From: Acetofilamentum sp.
GTDB taxonomy: Bacteria; Bacteroidota; Bacteroidia; Bacteroidales; JAFGUD01
Reading direction: 5' to 3'
NCBI GenBank assembly: GCA_020722645.1
Contig: DYKL01000102.1
Location: 1 to 10,279, forward strand
DNA: 10,279 nt
Every line of letters starts with the position of its first letter. Within the stretch, counting starts at the first letter, position 1. The translations under genes were made by a program, and so were the position numbers. Positions 1 through 8,663 of the stretch are shown one piece after another. Under the pieces are notes generated by a model. The model did no database searches, was not told the origin of the DNA, and was given only the letters and a program-made list of their open reading frames with translations.

Positions 1-92
1 TTTCTTAGCTATCGCCTGTAAAACCTGAAAAGTTGTAAGTAAGTTCCGTTATAATTCAATTATTTGTTCATCAGAGAGTTAAAGGATAACAA

Positions 93-1286
93 TTATTTGT
101 AAAAATCATACAATTTCTTAGCAATTGAAACATTATTGTAAAAATTCGCAATAAATATTCTTGCCTGCTTTCCAATATTTTCTGCATTTTCTGTATTTTT
201 TAAAACATCTGAAATTTTGCTGATAAAATCATCTTTGTTATCAGCAATTAAAATATTCTGATTATCAACTACATTTATACCTTCGACACCTATTGACGTG
301 GATATTACAGGTTTTGCCATTGCCATTGCTTCAATGATTTTGATTCTCATACCGCTTCCTGAAAGCAAAGGAACAACCATCAAAAACTTTGAATTTACAA
401 ATTCCATTGCATTTTCAACTTCACCCAGGAAAATAATATTTTTTCTGTTCAGATAATTTTCAAACCATTTGGGAGCATTTCTACCGGCGATGTAAAATTT
501 TATTTCAGGATTTTGTTTTTGAAGAATCTGCCAGCAATTGTCAATAAACCAGATTAAACCTTCCTGATTCGGGCTCCAGTCTAAGGCTCCAATATGAAAA
601 ATAGAATTTTTATCAGTCAGATTATCATCATATCTGTAGTTTTCGATATTTATACCGGTTGGTATCGTAATTGAGGGTTTAATATTTCCCATTTCAGACA
701 GCTTTTTTTCATCACGTTCAGTTATAGGGACAATCAAATCATACGAATTAATAAAAGACTCTTCAAACTTTTTGAGACGTATAAATAAAATTTTAATGTA
801 ATAATTTTTTATAACATTTTTAGTTTGAGCCAAAGTCCGTCGCCAAATTTCGTGTTCGATATTATGAGCCCTATAAGATATTTTTGCAGATGAATTTTTT
901 CTTATAATTTCAATATAAGGCAATACATATAAGCCTTCGAGCTGGACTACATCATAATTTTTTGAATTTAAAATTTCAATAATTTTATCAGCAAAATCTT
1001 TGTTAATAAATCTTTCGGCATTATAAGGAAGTTTTGAAAACAGCAAATTTTGTATTAATTTCAGAACAGACAAGTCAGTATTAAGATAAAAATCGTAAAA
1101 TTTTATTTTTTGAGTAATTTCAGCCGGAATTTTCTTTATATCAAAAAAATGTTTAGAAGTATTAATCGCTAAAATATCGACTGATTTTGCAAAATCTGCA
1201 AGATTCAGAGCAAGCGTAAAAGTAGCAATTGAGCCACCGTCTTTTGGAGGGTAAGGTAATTTATTGGAGATTATCAGAATGTTCAT
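93..1286 (-). CDS. GT4-family glycosyltransferase (GT-B fold)
   Basis: This 397-residue protein probably moves a sugar from a nucleotide-sugar donor onto a growing surface glycan at the cytoplasmic face of the inner membrane. The N-terminal Rossmann half opens with MNILIISNKLPYPPKDGG, with the glycine pair at residues 17-18 in the loop typical of GT-B enzymes. The central motif YRAHNIEHEIW (138-148) and HIGALDWSPNQEG (231-243) are characteristic of GT4 enzymes. The donor-binding region is PLLSGSGMRIKIIEAM (306-321), followed by KPVIST and GVEG (333-336). In the canonical E-x7-E motif the second Glu is present (E319) and the first position is Ser311, a replacement seen in other GT4 subgroups. 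There is no signal peptide or membrane segment. Its start lies 26 bases inside the preceding GT39-like gene, so translation is probably coupled. The sugar and acceptor cannot be read from the sequence; sugar transferases of EpsH1/exopolysaccharide loci are the nearest relatives I recall. Confidence 0.9.
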   Translation of the reverse strand: MNILIISNKLPYPPKDGGSIATFTLALNLADFAKSVDILAINTSKHFFDIKKIPAEITQKIKFYDFYLNTDLSVLKLIQNLLFSKLPYNAERFINKDFADKIIEILNSKNYDVVQLEGLYVLPYIEIIRKNSSAKISYRAHNIEHEIWRRTLAQTKNVIKNYYIKILFIRLKKFEESFINSYDLIVPITERDEKKLSEMGNIKPSITIPTGINIENYRYDDNLTDKNSIFHIGALDWSPNQEGLIWFIDNCWQILQKQNPEIKFYIAGRNAPKWFENYLNRKNIIFLGEVENAMEFVNSKFLMVVPLLSGSGMRIKIIEAMAMAKPVISTSIGVEGINVVDNQNILIADNKDDFISKISDVLKNTENAENIGKQARIFIANFYNNVSIAKKLYDFYK

Positions 1287-2949
1287 TCTTTAAAATTTTG
1301 GTTTGAAAAAAATCTGAATTATTTGCAGCATACCATGAATTTATATTTAAACACAACTTAAAATTAGTCGTTCCGACAGGTAGGGTGTCAATTTTAAAAC
1401 TACCTTCGCAAATGATTGATTGATTACTTTTCAAAGTATCAGGCAGATTTGATTTTATTGTTATTTGAGAATGATAATCTTTGAAAAAAAAGACAATATT
1501 CAAAGTCAAATCCTTATTATTTAAGCTATATATGTCAAAATCATAAGGATTAAAAAGTGATATTTTTATATAATTTTCTTCACCGATTTCAAAAACGTCA
1601 TAATCGCTTAGCACATCAATTTTAATTTTTTCAACAGGCATATACTGTTCAACAACAGAATACTGAAAAACAGAAGAATCAGAAGAATAAAAATGTTCAA
1701 AATCATTATTAACGTAATTATAAACTATGACAACATTCTTTTTGTACAAATATTTTTCGTAATCCCAAATTGAAAACTGATTTTGACGTTGGTGAGCTGA
1801 ATTAGAAGAAATAGCATAACTATCAGTATAAAAATTATATAATGAAGCAGCTTGAAAAGAATTCATAAAAACAACAGGTTTATTTTCGATAAATTCCGAA
1901 AATTCTTTATAAGCTATATATTTACCGGAAAAATGTCTATGCAAAATACTAAAAGGTATTACTGTCCTTAAAACAAAAAATATTAATACAGAAAAAATCA
2001 GAGAAAATTTGAATAATGGTTTTAAACTATTAAAATTATTTAAAAAAATCGATTTATAAGAAATAATTATCAGAGGAATTGCAGAAACAGCTATCCAATG
2101 AGGTTCGGTTCTTCCTTTGTAAGCTGAAATAAAGAAAAAAGCAATTATTCCCCAAAAAATTGAGTATAAATACTTCTCATTTTTATCATAAATTTTATTT
2201 TTGATTATAAAAATCAAAAATAAAGGATTTAAAATTATAAATGTATTCAAAATAAAATTCACAAAGTTCATTATTGAAAATCCGGTATTTCTTCCGCTTA
2301 AATGATACTGAAAAGTTGGGAAGTCATTATTAAACTGCCAAAAAATGTGTGGCAAAAGCATTAAAATTGCAATAATTCCGGCAATCCAAATTTTCCATTT
2401 TAAAACAACCTTGATATTAAAAATTAATGAAATAAATATCAAAATCAGACCGTGATACTTTGAATAAACCAGAAATCCAGCAATAATACCAATAATTAAA
2501 GACGTTTTAATTGAATTATCTGTTAAAAATTTTTTAAAAAAGAATAAATACAAAGTAGAAAAAAACAACAATAAATAATCAGGAGTAGCAATAAATCCAT
2601 ATAAATTAAATACAGGAACCGATAAAAAAAACATAAAATAAACAAATGGGAAATTTTTTGAATCTGATTTGCTTTCAATGAAAAGTTTCCAAATCAAAAT
2701 AAAATTAAAAGTTGAAATAACAACGGTGAATAATCTAACACCCAATTCGTTTTTAAAAAACAAATAACCCAATCGTATAAAAACAGCCACCAAAGGAGGA
2801 TGGTCATAGTAGCCCCATGCTAATTTTTGTGAGTACATCCAATAGTACGCCTCATCAGCAATCAATTCGGAAAAAAAAGCCTGTAAAAAATTAATAACAA
2901 AAAAAATTAAAGCATATAAAAAAATGCTGTTTCTTTTAAGTAATATCAT
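1261..2949 (-). CDS. GT39/ArnT-like dolichyl-phosphate-mannose-type membrane glycosyltransferase
   Basis: This 562-residue polytopic protein resembles PMT_2/ArnT glycosyltransferases, which transfer a sugar from a polyprenyl-phosphate carrier to lipid A, a protein or a glycan on the periplasmic side. After TM1 (about 9-27) comes the catalytic first loop DEAYYWMYSQ (32-41), with the acidic pair D32-E33, then GYYDHPPLVA (46-55). ATPDYLLLF (121-129) and SKYHG (163-167) match the second conserved loop region of the family. About ten hydrophobic segments run to residue 333. The remaining 230 or so residues form a soluble, probably periplasmic part, with a beta-rich stretch near 440-540 that could be an Ig-like fold. 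The start overlaps the end of the permease gene by 14 bases and the stop overlaps the GT4 gene by 26 bases, so the three are surely co-transcribed. The family is well supported; the acceptor is unknown and arnT itself is not claimed. Confidence 0.88.
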   Translation of the reverse strand: MILLKRNSIFLYALIFFVINFLQAFFSELIADEAYYWMYSQKLAWGYYDHPPLVAVFIRLGYLFFKNELGVRLFTVVISTFNFILIWKLFIESKSDSKNFPFVYFMFFLSVPVFNLYGFIATPDYLLLFFSTLYLFFFKKFLTDNSIKTSLIIGIIAGFLVYSKYHGLILIFISLIFNIKVVLKWKIWIAGIIAILMLLPHIFWQFNNDFPTFQYHLSGRNTGFSIMNFVNFILNTFIILNPLFLIFIIKNKIYDKNEKYLYSIFWGIIAFFFISAYKGRTEPHWIAVSAIPLIIISYKSIFLNNFNSLKPLFKFSLIFSVLIFFVLRTVIPFSILHRHFSGKYIAYKEFSEFIENKPVVFMNSFQAASLYNFYTDSYAISSNSAHQRQNQFSIWDYEKYLYKKNVVIVYNYVNNDFEHFYSSDSSVFQYSVVEQYMPVEKIKIDVLSDYDVFEIGEENYIKISLFNPYDFDIYSLNNKDLTLNIVFFFKDYHSQITIKSNLPDTLKSNQSIICEGSFKIDTLPVGTTNFKLCLNINSWYAANNSDFFQTKILKNEHSDNLQ

Positions 2950-4489
2950 TTTTTTTCTTCAACTTAGTTTTAATAGCTCTAAATTGTCTTCTTGTAAGGA
3001 AGTTCGGAGTATATTTTGCAAAAAATTTATCAAAAATATCTTTGTAGTAATCCCAGTTAAGAACAACAGAATCGGTAGCTGCTTTGTAAAACAAGAATAT
3101 TTCTAAGGGAACGAAAATAAAAGTCGGCAGCCATATTCCGGCAAAAGCAGAAAAAGTACCGTCGTGTGCAAATTTTTCGCCGAAAGCCATAATAAAATAA
3201 AAACTTATGAAAAGCAACACTGAAATAATAGTTGGCAGTCCAAAGCCACCTTTACGTATAATAGAGCCTAACGGAGCACCAATAAAAAAGAAAATAAAAC
3301 AAGCAATAGCAAATACATACTTCTTGTGCATTGCTATTCTATGATCAACAAGCCATTGACGTCTTGAATCAAACTCAGCAGTAAAAACCATCAAACGATT
3401 AAATAAATTTTCGGCATTCGTTTTTGCTATTTTCATCAGTTCTTTCTGATAATGCAATGTTTGATTGTTAAAGGCGCTGTCGATATTGTAATTAGAAGTT
3501 AAATAATGCCCTGAAATTTTATCTAAATGTTCAACTAATTCTTTAAAATTTGAAGTATCGGAATGAGTTCGCAGCTTAATTTGGTTTTTTAAAACGTCAT
3601 TTCCGTATATCACCCGATAATAATAGTCAATTTTTTCGTCGTATTTCAGCTGAAGCGAATCAATTTTTTCAATCAACTGCTCAACATTAAGCATATTGTA
3701 ATTCTGACTGTACAACGACATATCATTTTCTTTGAATTCAAATCCTTTTAAAGGCAAAATAACTTTTTGTTTTGTAAATTCATCTTTATGGTATGGGTAT
3801 TTTTTATCGTCCTGTTTTTCTTCTTTCAATTCTTCGTACTGTGCACCACTGTATAGTTCAATTATAAGGTATTGCATATTTTCGGTAAGAGTAACCATTC
3901 CTGAATCTGCCACAATAACAAACTGATTTCCCTGATAATTCTGATGGTCATAAATCATAAAATCGTACATCATCTGGTTTGTTTTGCTTTTCCGTCCTAC
4001 TCTTATGACATAACCATCAACTTCACTGTTAAAGATACCTTCCTGAATTTTAAGAGTTGGATGTTGTTGCCTGATGCTTGAAACAAGGCTGTATGTTTTT
4101 AGAGTAGCATAGGGGAAAACATTGTTGGCAAACAAAAAAGAAACAATTGATAAGATAATAGCAACAATAAAAACCGGTCTCATAACTTTAAAAAGAGATA
4201 TTCCCGATGATTTGCAGGCAGTAAGCTCATAATTTTCGCCCATATTTCCGAATGTTATAATCGAAGCCAGCATAATAGCAATCGGCATCGAAAGAGTAAC
4301 ATTCATAAGCGATAAATAATAAATAAGTTCTGACATCAAGCCCAGTGTCAGACCTTTCCCTATCAAATCATCTGCATAAAGCCATATAAACTGGAGAATA
4401 AAAACAAATATCGTTACAAAAAGCGATGGTATGAACAATAAAAAAAACGATTTTAAAACAAGACCGTGTATTTTTTTTATTATAACCAT
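2936..4489 (-). CDS. LptF/LptG-type permease of the LPS export complex
   Basis: This 517-residue protein belongs to the YjgP/YjgQ family. Its members pair as LptF and LptG with the ATPase LptB and the single-pass LptC to pull LPS out of the inner membrane. Three N-terminal membrane helices (about 14-36, 55-80, 105-122) and three C-terminal ones (about 391-408, 420-437, 448-468) surround a large periplasmic part. MGENYELTACKSSGISLF (83-100) is the family's cytoplasmic coupling loop, normally written as S/N-E-L-x-A-x-x-x-x-G-I-S. IGAPLGSIIRKGGFGLP (403-419) is the signature before TM5. Jellyroll-type beta sequence spans about 125-250. It is followed by a helical, charged insert at about 255-385 that the roughly 360-residue proteobacterial proteins lack but large Bacteroidota homologues have. 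The gene lies 56 bases after DUF4290 and overlaps the GT39-like gene by 14. I cannot decide between LptF and LptG from one copy. Confidence 0.92.
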   Translation of the reverse strand: MVIIKKIHGLVLKSFFLLFIPSLFVTIFVFILQFIWLYADDLIGKGLTLGLMSELIYYLSLMNVTLSMPIAIMLASIITFGNMGENYELTACKSSGISLFKVMRPVFIVAIILSIVSFLFANNVFPYATLKTYSLVSSIRQQHPTLKIQEGIFNSEVDGYVIRVGRKSKTNQMMYDFMIYDHQNYQGNQFVIVADSGMVTLTENMQYLIIELYSGAQYEELKEEKQDDKKYPYHKDEFTKQKVILPLKGFEFKENDMSLYSQNYNMLNVEQLIEKIDSLQLKYDEKIDYYYRVIYGNDVLKNQIKLRTHSDTSNFKELVEHLDKISGHYLTSNYNIDSAFNNQTLHYQKELMKIAKTNAENLFNRLMVFTAEFDSRRQWLVDHRIAMHKKYVFAIACFIFFFIGAPLGSIIRKGGFGLPTIISVLLFISFYFIMAFGEKFAHDGTFSAFAGIWLPTFIFVPLEIFLFYKAATDSVVLNWDYYKDIFDKFFAKYTPNFLTRRQFRAIKTKLKKKNDIT

Positions 4490-4545
4490 TTCAAGTTAAT
4501 CGAAAAGTTTAAAGTTTGCCAATTTTTCAATTTTAAAAATTCATT

Positions 4546-5196
4546 TTATCTTTTTCTGAATTTTTTTGATGGTTGCTGAGTTGGTTGATGAGTTTTTATT
4601 CTGTTTTTAATTTCGTAACTCTGAGGTAATTTAAAATCAGTAGGTATTGATAACTGATAATTGGAAATTGCCTTGAAATCTTCAAAAATGACATCATCAC
4701 TTACAACATCTTTTGTCCAGTTAATATAAATACGTTTCATCTGAACAAGAATCATAAGAACAAACTCTTGTTGAAGTTCTTTATCCTCAATTTCAACTGC
4801 TTTTTTGATAAGATCAGCTATAATTCTGCCATACTGTTTTTTATTCAGTCTTGTCTTGATAAGAGGAACCAGCTCAGGTTTGGATTTTATAACATCTTCA
4901 GGAACTATTTCATAAGGATAATCAACATCAAGTTGAAAATTTGACATAATAGCAAGATGATTCCAAAGAACTCTTTTGTAATCGTCAATTTGTTTTACTC
5001 GCGGATTCAAAATTTCCATTGCCTGAACAATTTGATTTGAGGCGTTGTTTCTTTTTTCGCGGTCTGTCAATGTCAATGCGTAATCTACTAATTTTTGGAT
5101 ATTTCTGCCGTATTGCGTTAGTTTAATATCACGACGATTGGTATTATATTCCATTCCGTCTTCAATAAATACTTTTGGATTTTTTACTTCTTCCAT
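4546..5196 (-). CDS. DUF4290 family protein
   Basis: This 216-residue soluble protein has no known function. The conserved family core starts at MEYNTNRRDIKLTQYGRNIQ (15-34) and continues through LVDYALTLTDREKRN (36-50), then LWNHLAIMSNFQLDVDYPYE (83-102). I recognise these as DUF4290, a family I know only from Bacteroidota. The protein is largely helical and ends in a basic, Gln/Pro-rich tail (PTQQPSKKFRKR). Relatives usually begin at MEYNT, so the true start may be Met15 (codon at 5154-5152) rather than Met1. The first 14 residues (MEEVKNPKVFIEDG) are either a real extension or leader. The gene is the first of the permease-glycosyltransferase block, 56 bases upstream of the permease. Its leader holds an 8-base tandem repeat and shows no TANNTTTG promoter. 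There is no signal peptide or membrane helix, so it probably acts in the cytoplasm. Confidence 0.88.
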   Translation of the reverse strand: MEEVKNPKVFIEDGMEYNTNRRDIKLTQYGRNIQKLVDYALTLTDREKRNNASNQIVQAMEILNPRVKQIDDYKRVLWNHLAIMSNFQLDVDYPYEIVPEDVIKSKPELVPLIKTRLNKKQYGRIIADLIKKAVEIEDKELQQEFVLMILVQMKRIYINWTKDVVSDDVIFEDFKAISNYQLSIPTDFKLPQSYEIKNRIKTHQPTQQPSKKFRKR

Positions 5197-5222
5197 ATTT
5201 TAAGTTTGTTAAGTTATTAGAA

Positions 5223-5310
5223 ATTGTTTCATTGTTTCATTGTTTCATTGTTTCATTGGCTAATTGGCTAATTGGCACATTGGCTAATTATCACATTGGT
5301 TAATTTAATC
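5223..5310. repeat. 8-base tandem repeat array, about 11 units in two variants
   Basis: The plus strand reads four perfect copies of ATTGTTTC (5223-5254), then ATTGGCTA twice, ATTGGCAC, ATTGGCTA, ATTATCAC, ATTGGTTA and a decayed ATTTAATC, all in strict 8-base phase. The array fills nearly all of the 108-base gap between the helicase and DUF4290 genes. The helicase stop codon (5305-5307) lies inside the last unit, and the perfect copies end 26 bases before the DUF4290 start. The gradient from perfect copies next to DUF4290 to decayed ones next to the helicase suggests slipped-strand growth at one end. On the minus strand each ATTGTTTC junction reads ATGAAACA, but every such ATG runs into a stop before the gene. 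Confidence 0.9.
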
Positions 5311-7596
5311 AATTACAGTTAATTTTGCAAATTTTAAAAGTAAATTTTTCTGACCTTCTTTTTCAAAATCCACAATTGCTTTTGTATCCGGATAATCGCC
5401 TTCTAACTGAATAATTTTCCCTTTCCCAAATTTTACGTGGTTCACAATCATGCCAATTGAAAGTCCTGTTTGTTCATCGGTTTGTTTAACTTTTTTGTCA
5501 ATTTTTAAAAATTTATCAATTGATTTAAGTTTTTTTGGTTTTGAAACATCAATTAAAGGCTCTTTTGGGAATGAACTCTGACTTTTGAGTGCAAATTTAC
5601 TATATTCTTTATTATTATCAAAAATTTGTTCCGAATTTTCTTCAATAGTTTCATTAAATAAATATCTGTTATCTATTTCTTTGATAAAACGACTCTTTGA
5701 AGCTTGCTGATATTGCCCCCATTTCATACGTCTTTTAGCGTGTGTAATAAATAAATATTTTTCGCTACGTGTAATTGCTACATAAAAAAGCCTTCTTTCC
5801 TCTTCAATTTCTGCCGGAATGTTTACCGAACGAAATCCGGGAAAAGTACCTTCTTCTACTCCTACTGCAAAAACTACTTTAAATTCAAGTCCTTTGGCTG
5901 CGTGAATTGTCATTAGCGAAACCCTGTCTGTATCTTTTTTATCATTATCCTGATCTGTTGCAAGAGCAATTTCTTCTAAAAAATTTTCAATATTGGCATT
6001 CTCTTCTTGTCTTGATGACCATTCCTGAACATAATTGACAAATTCCTGCACATTATCATACTTATTAACACCTTCCGGACTTTTATCTTCCGACATTGTA
6101 GCTTTAATGTCGGTTTTTTCCAATAGAGTATTTACAAGTTCAACAGCATCAGATTCTTTTGACTTTAATGTAAGGTCATTGATTAATTTTTGAAATTGTT
6201 TAATTAGCAATATTGCCCTTGTATTGAGTATTTTATTAAGTTTTTCAATTTGACAAATCACGTCCCACATACAGACATTGTTTGAATTTGCAACTTCTTC
6301 AATTTTATCAACGGTAGTGGTGCCAATTCCTCTTTTTGGATAATTTATAATTCTTTTAATAGCCAAATCATCATTTTTGTTTATTAGAAGACGCAAATAA
6401 GCCACTATGTCTTTAATCTCTGCTCGTTGATAGAACGAAATCGAACCGAAAATTTTATAGGGAATTCCGTTTCTTCTAAAAGTGTCTTCAAATGCCCTCG
6501 ATTGAACGTTTGTGCGGTAAAGAATTGCAAAATCATTGAATTTAAAATTTTCGGCAGTAGAGATTTTTTTTATGGCTTTTGCAACATAAAGAGCCTCAAG
6601 TTTGTCATCTTCAAATTCTTTTACAAGGATTTTTTCACCTTCTTCATTTTCGGTAAAAACAACTTTAGGGATTCTGTTCCGGTTTTTTTCAATCAGGCTG
6701 TTTGCAGCATTTACAATATGTTTTGTCGAACGATAATTTTGTTCTAATTTGAATAATTCGTAATCTTTAAAATCGTTTTTAAAATTCAATATATTTTCGA
6801 TTTTTGCACCTCTGAAAGAATAAATGCTTTGAGAGTCGTCTCCAACAACACAAATTTTATGATGAACAGAAGATAATTTTTTGATAATCAGATATTGTGA
6901 GTAATTAGTATCCTGATATTCATCAACAAGTACGAATCTGAATTTATCCTGATATTTTTTTAATATTTCGGCATTGTCTCTGAATAAAATATTTGTATAA
7001 AGTAAAAGGTCATCAAAATCCATAACAGCCGAACGTTTGCAACGCACAAAATACAAATTGTAAATTCTTGCAATGTCAGGTCTTTTTGCTGCCAAATCTT
7101 GTTTCTGTATTTCAATATCAGTCTCGTAAACAGACGGAATAACCAGATTATTTTTAGCCATAGAAATTCGCTTGTAAACATCACCGACAGGATATTGATT
7201 GGGGTCTAATTTCAATTCTTTGATTATTTCTGTAACCAATTTTTTCGAGTCATCTGTGTCAGAGATAGTAAAAGTAGAAGGAAACCCTATTGCAGCAGAC
7301 TCTATTCTGAGAATTCTGGCAAAAATTGAGTGAAAAGTACCCATCCAAAGGCTATTGACGGCGGCTTCGTCTGTCAAAGTAACCATTCTTTCTTTCATTT
7401 CTCTTGCCGCTTTATTTGTAAAAGTTAAAGCAAGTATGGACCAAGGTTCTATTCCTTGTTTGATTAAATGGACAATTTTGTATGTTAAAACTCTTGTTTT
7501 ACCTGATCCTGCACCGGCAATAATCAAAGAAGGACCATCAATATATTTTACTGCATTACGCTGATTTTCATTTAATTCTTCCAAATATTTTTGCAT
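5305..7596 (-). CDS. UvrD/PcrA-type superfamily 1A DNA helicase
   Basis: This 763-residue ATP-dependent 3'-5' DNA helicase is of the kind used in nucleotide excision repair, removal of stalled polymerase and RecA clearing. All the SF1A motifs are present in order: Q motif LNENQRNAV (8-16), Walker A AGAGSGKT (27-34), motif Ia LTFTNKAAREM (57-67), GTFHS (86-90), Walker B VDEYQDTN (224-231), motif III GDDSQSIYSFRGA (252-264), QNYRS (286-290), HAAKGLEF (565-572) and motif VI VAITRSEKYL (606-615). After a linker (about 645-710) the C-terminus has a PcrA-type Tudor-like domain, GMIVNHVKFGKGKIIQLEGD (715-734), the region that contacts RNA polymerase in PcrA. That domain and the length favour PcrA/UvrD over Rep or RecB. 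The start lies 25 bases inside the transporter gene, and the Q motif eight residues in supports this start. No truncation is visible. Confidence 0.96.
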   Translation of the reverse strand: MQKYLEELNENQRNAVKYIDGPSLIIAGAGSGKTRVLTYKIVHLIKQGIEPWSILALTFTNKAAREMKERMVTLTDEAAVNSLWMGTFHSIFARILRIESAAIGFPSTFTISDTDDSKKLVTEIIKELKLDPNQYPVGDVYKRISMAKNNLVIPSVYETDIEIQKQDLAAKRPDIARIYNLYFVRCKRSAVMDFDDLLLYTNILFRDNAEILKKYQDKFRFVLVDEYQDTNYSQYLIIKKLSSVHHKICVVGDDSQSIYSFRGAKIENILNFKNDFKDYELFKLEQNYRSTKHIVNAANSLIEKNRNRIPKVVFTENEEGEKILVKEFEDDKLEALYVAKAIKKISTAENFKFNDFAILYRTNVQSRAFEDTFRRNGIPYKIFGSISFYQRAEIKDIVAYLRLLINKNDDLAIKRIINYPKRGIGTTTVDKIEEVANSNNVCMWDVICQIEKLNKILNTRAILLIKQFQKLINDLTLKSKESDAVELVNTLLEKTDIKATMSEDKSPEGVNKYDNVQEFVNYVQEWSSRQEENANIENFLEEIALATDQDNDKKDTDRVSLMTIHAAKGLEFKVVFAVGVEEGTFPGFRSVNIPAEIEEERRLFYVAITRSEKYLFITHAKRRMKWGQYQQASKSRFIKEIDNRYLFNETIEENSEQIFDNNKEYSKFALKSQSSFPKEPLIDVSKPKKLKSIDKFLKIDKKVKQTDEQTGLSIGMIVNHVKFGKGKIIQLEGDYPDTKAIVDFEKEGQKNLLLKFAKLTVID

Positions 7597-8549
7597 AGTC
7601 TGAAATAATTTTTTTTCGGATTTCTATCACTTGAAATTTTTTCTTTTAATTTAAAAACATAATTTTTTATGACAGGTTTTTTGTTATTTATAAAAGAAAC
7701 GCCGACAAATACTATTATAATTGAAATAATTTGAATTAAAGTAAGAGTTTCGCCGTCCAAAATACCCCAAAAAATTGCAAATACAGGAATTATGTATGTG
7801 CTTGAAGCGGCAAATATCGGTGTTGAATATTTAATAAGCCAGTTAAATAAAATAACTGCAATAAAAGAACTAAAAAAGGCAAGAATAGCAAGCGATATAG
7901 TGCTTTTCCAAAAATCTGGATGTAAATAAGCTTCTTTTATGTCGGTAGAAAAAAAGACAGACAAAGCGAATGGTCCTATAAACATAAAGCTTAAAGCCGA
8001 CATTGATAAACCGTCTAATTCCTTTAATTTGAATTTCAGAATATTCGTATTTATTCCGTAAAAAAGAGTTGCAACAAGAATAATAACAGCGCCGATATTC
8101 CACCCTGATAACAAATTAGCAGGATTAGCAGAAATTAACCCCAATGTACCAACAAATCCGATTACTAAACCAATGATATTCAGCCAAGTGGCTTTCGATT
8201 TGAAAAATAAAATACCGATAAGAAGCACGAAAATTGGTGTTATACTGTTGAGCATTGATGCAATACTACTCGAAACCCTTGTTTCGCCAAAAGCGAACAT
8301 AAAAGCAGGAAAAAAATTGCCAATTAATCCTATTATTATAAGAAATTTTGCATTTTTTTTATCTAATTTTTTAATTCTGCTGATTGCAATCGGTAAAAAA
8401 TAAATAAAAGCAAAACTAATTCTTAATGCTCCGGACTGAATAGGGGTATAAGCCAATAAACTCTTTTTTATGAGTATAAATGACGTTCCCCAAATAAAAG
8501 ACATCGCAAGAAGGAAAATCCATTGATTTATTTTTTTATTCAAATCCAT
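7572..8549 (-). CDS. DMT-superfamily (EamA-type) membrane transporter
   Basis: This 325-residue protein has ten hydrophobic helices arranged as two EamA repeats, about 10-141 and 149-287. The first repeat opens with the diagnostic FIWGTSFILIKKSL (18-31), and GALRISFAFIYFLP (40-53) corresponds to the family's R-x-x-x-A region. SSSIASMLNSITPIFVLLIG (93-112) and the matching second-repeat segment STPIFAASSTYIIPVFAIFW (242-261) are the paired pore helices. Such proteins usually export metabolites or amino acids across the inner membrane; the substrate cannot be told. After TM10 a 37-residue basic tail (KKPVIKNY onward) runs into the helicase gene, overlapping its first 25 bases, so the two are probably translated from one message. 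A promoter-like pair lies directly upstream, making this the likely first gene of its unit. Confidence 0.92.
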   Translation of the reverse strand: MDLNKKINQWIFLLAMSFIWGTSFILIKKSLLAYTPIQSGALRISFAFIYFLPIAISRIKKLDKKNAKFLIIIGLIGNFFPAFMFAFGETRVSSSIASMLNSITPIFVLLIGILFFKSKATWLNIIGLVIGFVGTLGLISANPANLLSGWNIGAVIILVATLFYGINTNILKFKLKELDGLSMSALSFMFIGPFALSVFFSTDIKEAYLHPDFWKSTISLAILAFFSSFIAVILFNWLIKYSTPIFAASSTYIIPVFAIFWGILDGETLTLIQIISIIIVFVGVSFINNKKPVIKNYVFKLKEKISSDRNPKKNYFRLCKNIWKN

Positions 8550-8564
8550 TTAAAAAAAGAGTTA

Positions 8565-8598
8565 CAAAGTTATCAAGCTATATTAGATAGCCGTCAAA
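8565..8598 (-). promoter_or_regulatory. Bacteroidota-type promoter for the DMT transporter
   Basis: On the minus strand a -7 element TAACTTTG (8572-8565) fits TANNTTTG exactly. A -33 element TTTG (8598-8595) lies 22 bases upstream, within the 17-23 range of the flavobacterial consensus. The expected transcript start falls within about 10 bases of the ATG at 8549, so the leader would be very short. This is a consensus match only. Confidence 0.6.
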
Positions 8599-8612
8599 TT
8601 TATTATGTAGCT

Positions 8613-8635
8613 AATTCGGATTTGCAATCCGAATT
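8613..8635. repeat. Perfect palindrome of the GGATTTGCAATCC type
   Basis: AATTCGGATT, a TGC spacer and AATCCGAATT form a perfect 10-base stem just upstream of the transporter promoter. The same core recurs as GGATTGCAAATC at 8664-8675 and as GATTGCAAATCC at 9062-9073, where it forms part of the long inverted repeat. It could be a dispersed REP-like repeat or an operator; its recurrence favours a repeat. Confidence 0.75.
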
Positions 8636-8663
8636 CATTAATTAGTTTATTTATAGTACTTTC

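Noticed and set aside
1..92. Coding remnant downstream of the GT4 gene
   Set aside because: All six frames carry stops. A minus-strand stretch reading LSDEQIIEL, stop, RNLLTTFQVL looks protein-like but is too short and has no start or recognised family.
308..319. Catalytic loss in the GT4 enzyme because the first Glu of E-x7-E is Ser311
   Set aside because: The first position varies widely among GT4 subfamilies while the second Glu (E319) and the surrounding motif are intact, so an active enzyme is expected. The positions given here are residue numbers.
2924..3926. Plus-strand open frames inside the permease gene, and similar ones inside the helicase and transporter genes
   Set aside because: They lie wholly or almost wholly opposite well-supported genes, have no family resemblance and show composition typical of antisense frames in AT-rich DNA.
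5223..5310. CRISPR array or translational phase-variation switch in the octamer repeats
   Set aside because: Units are 8 bases with no spacers, so this is not CRISPR. Every ATG created by the units on the minus strand meets a stop (TGA after three codons, or TAA at 5211-5209) before the DUF4290 start, so changes in unit number cannot switch that frame.
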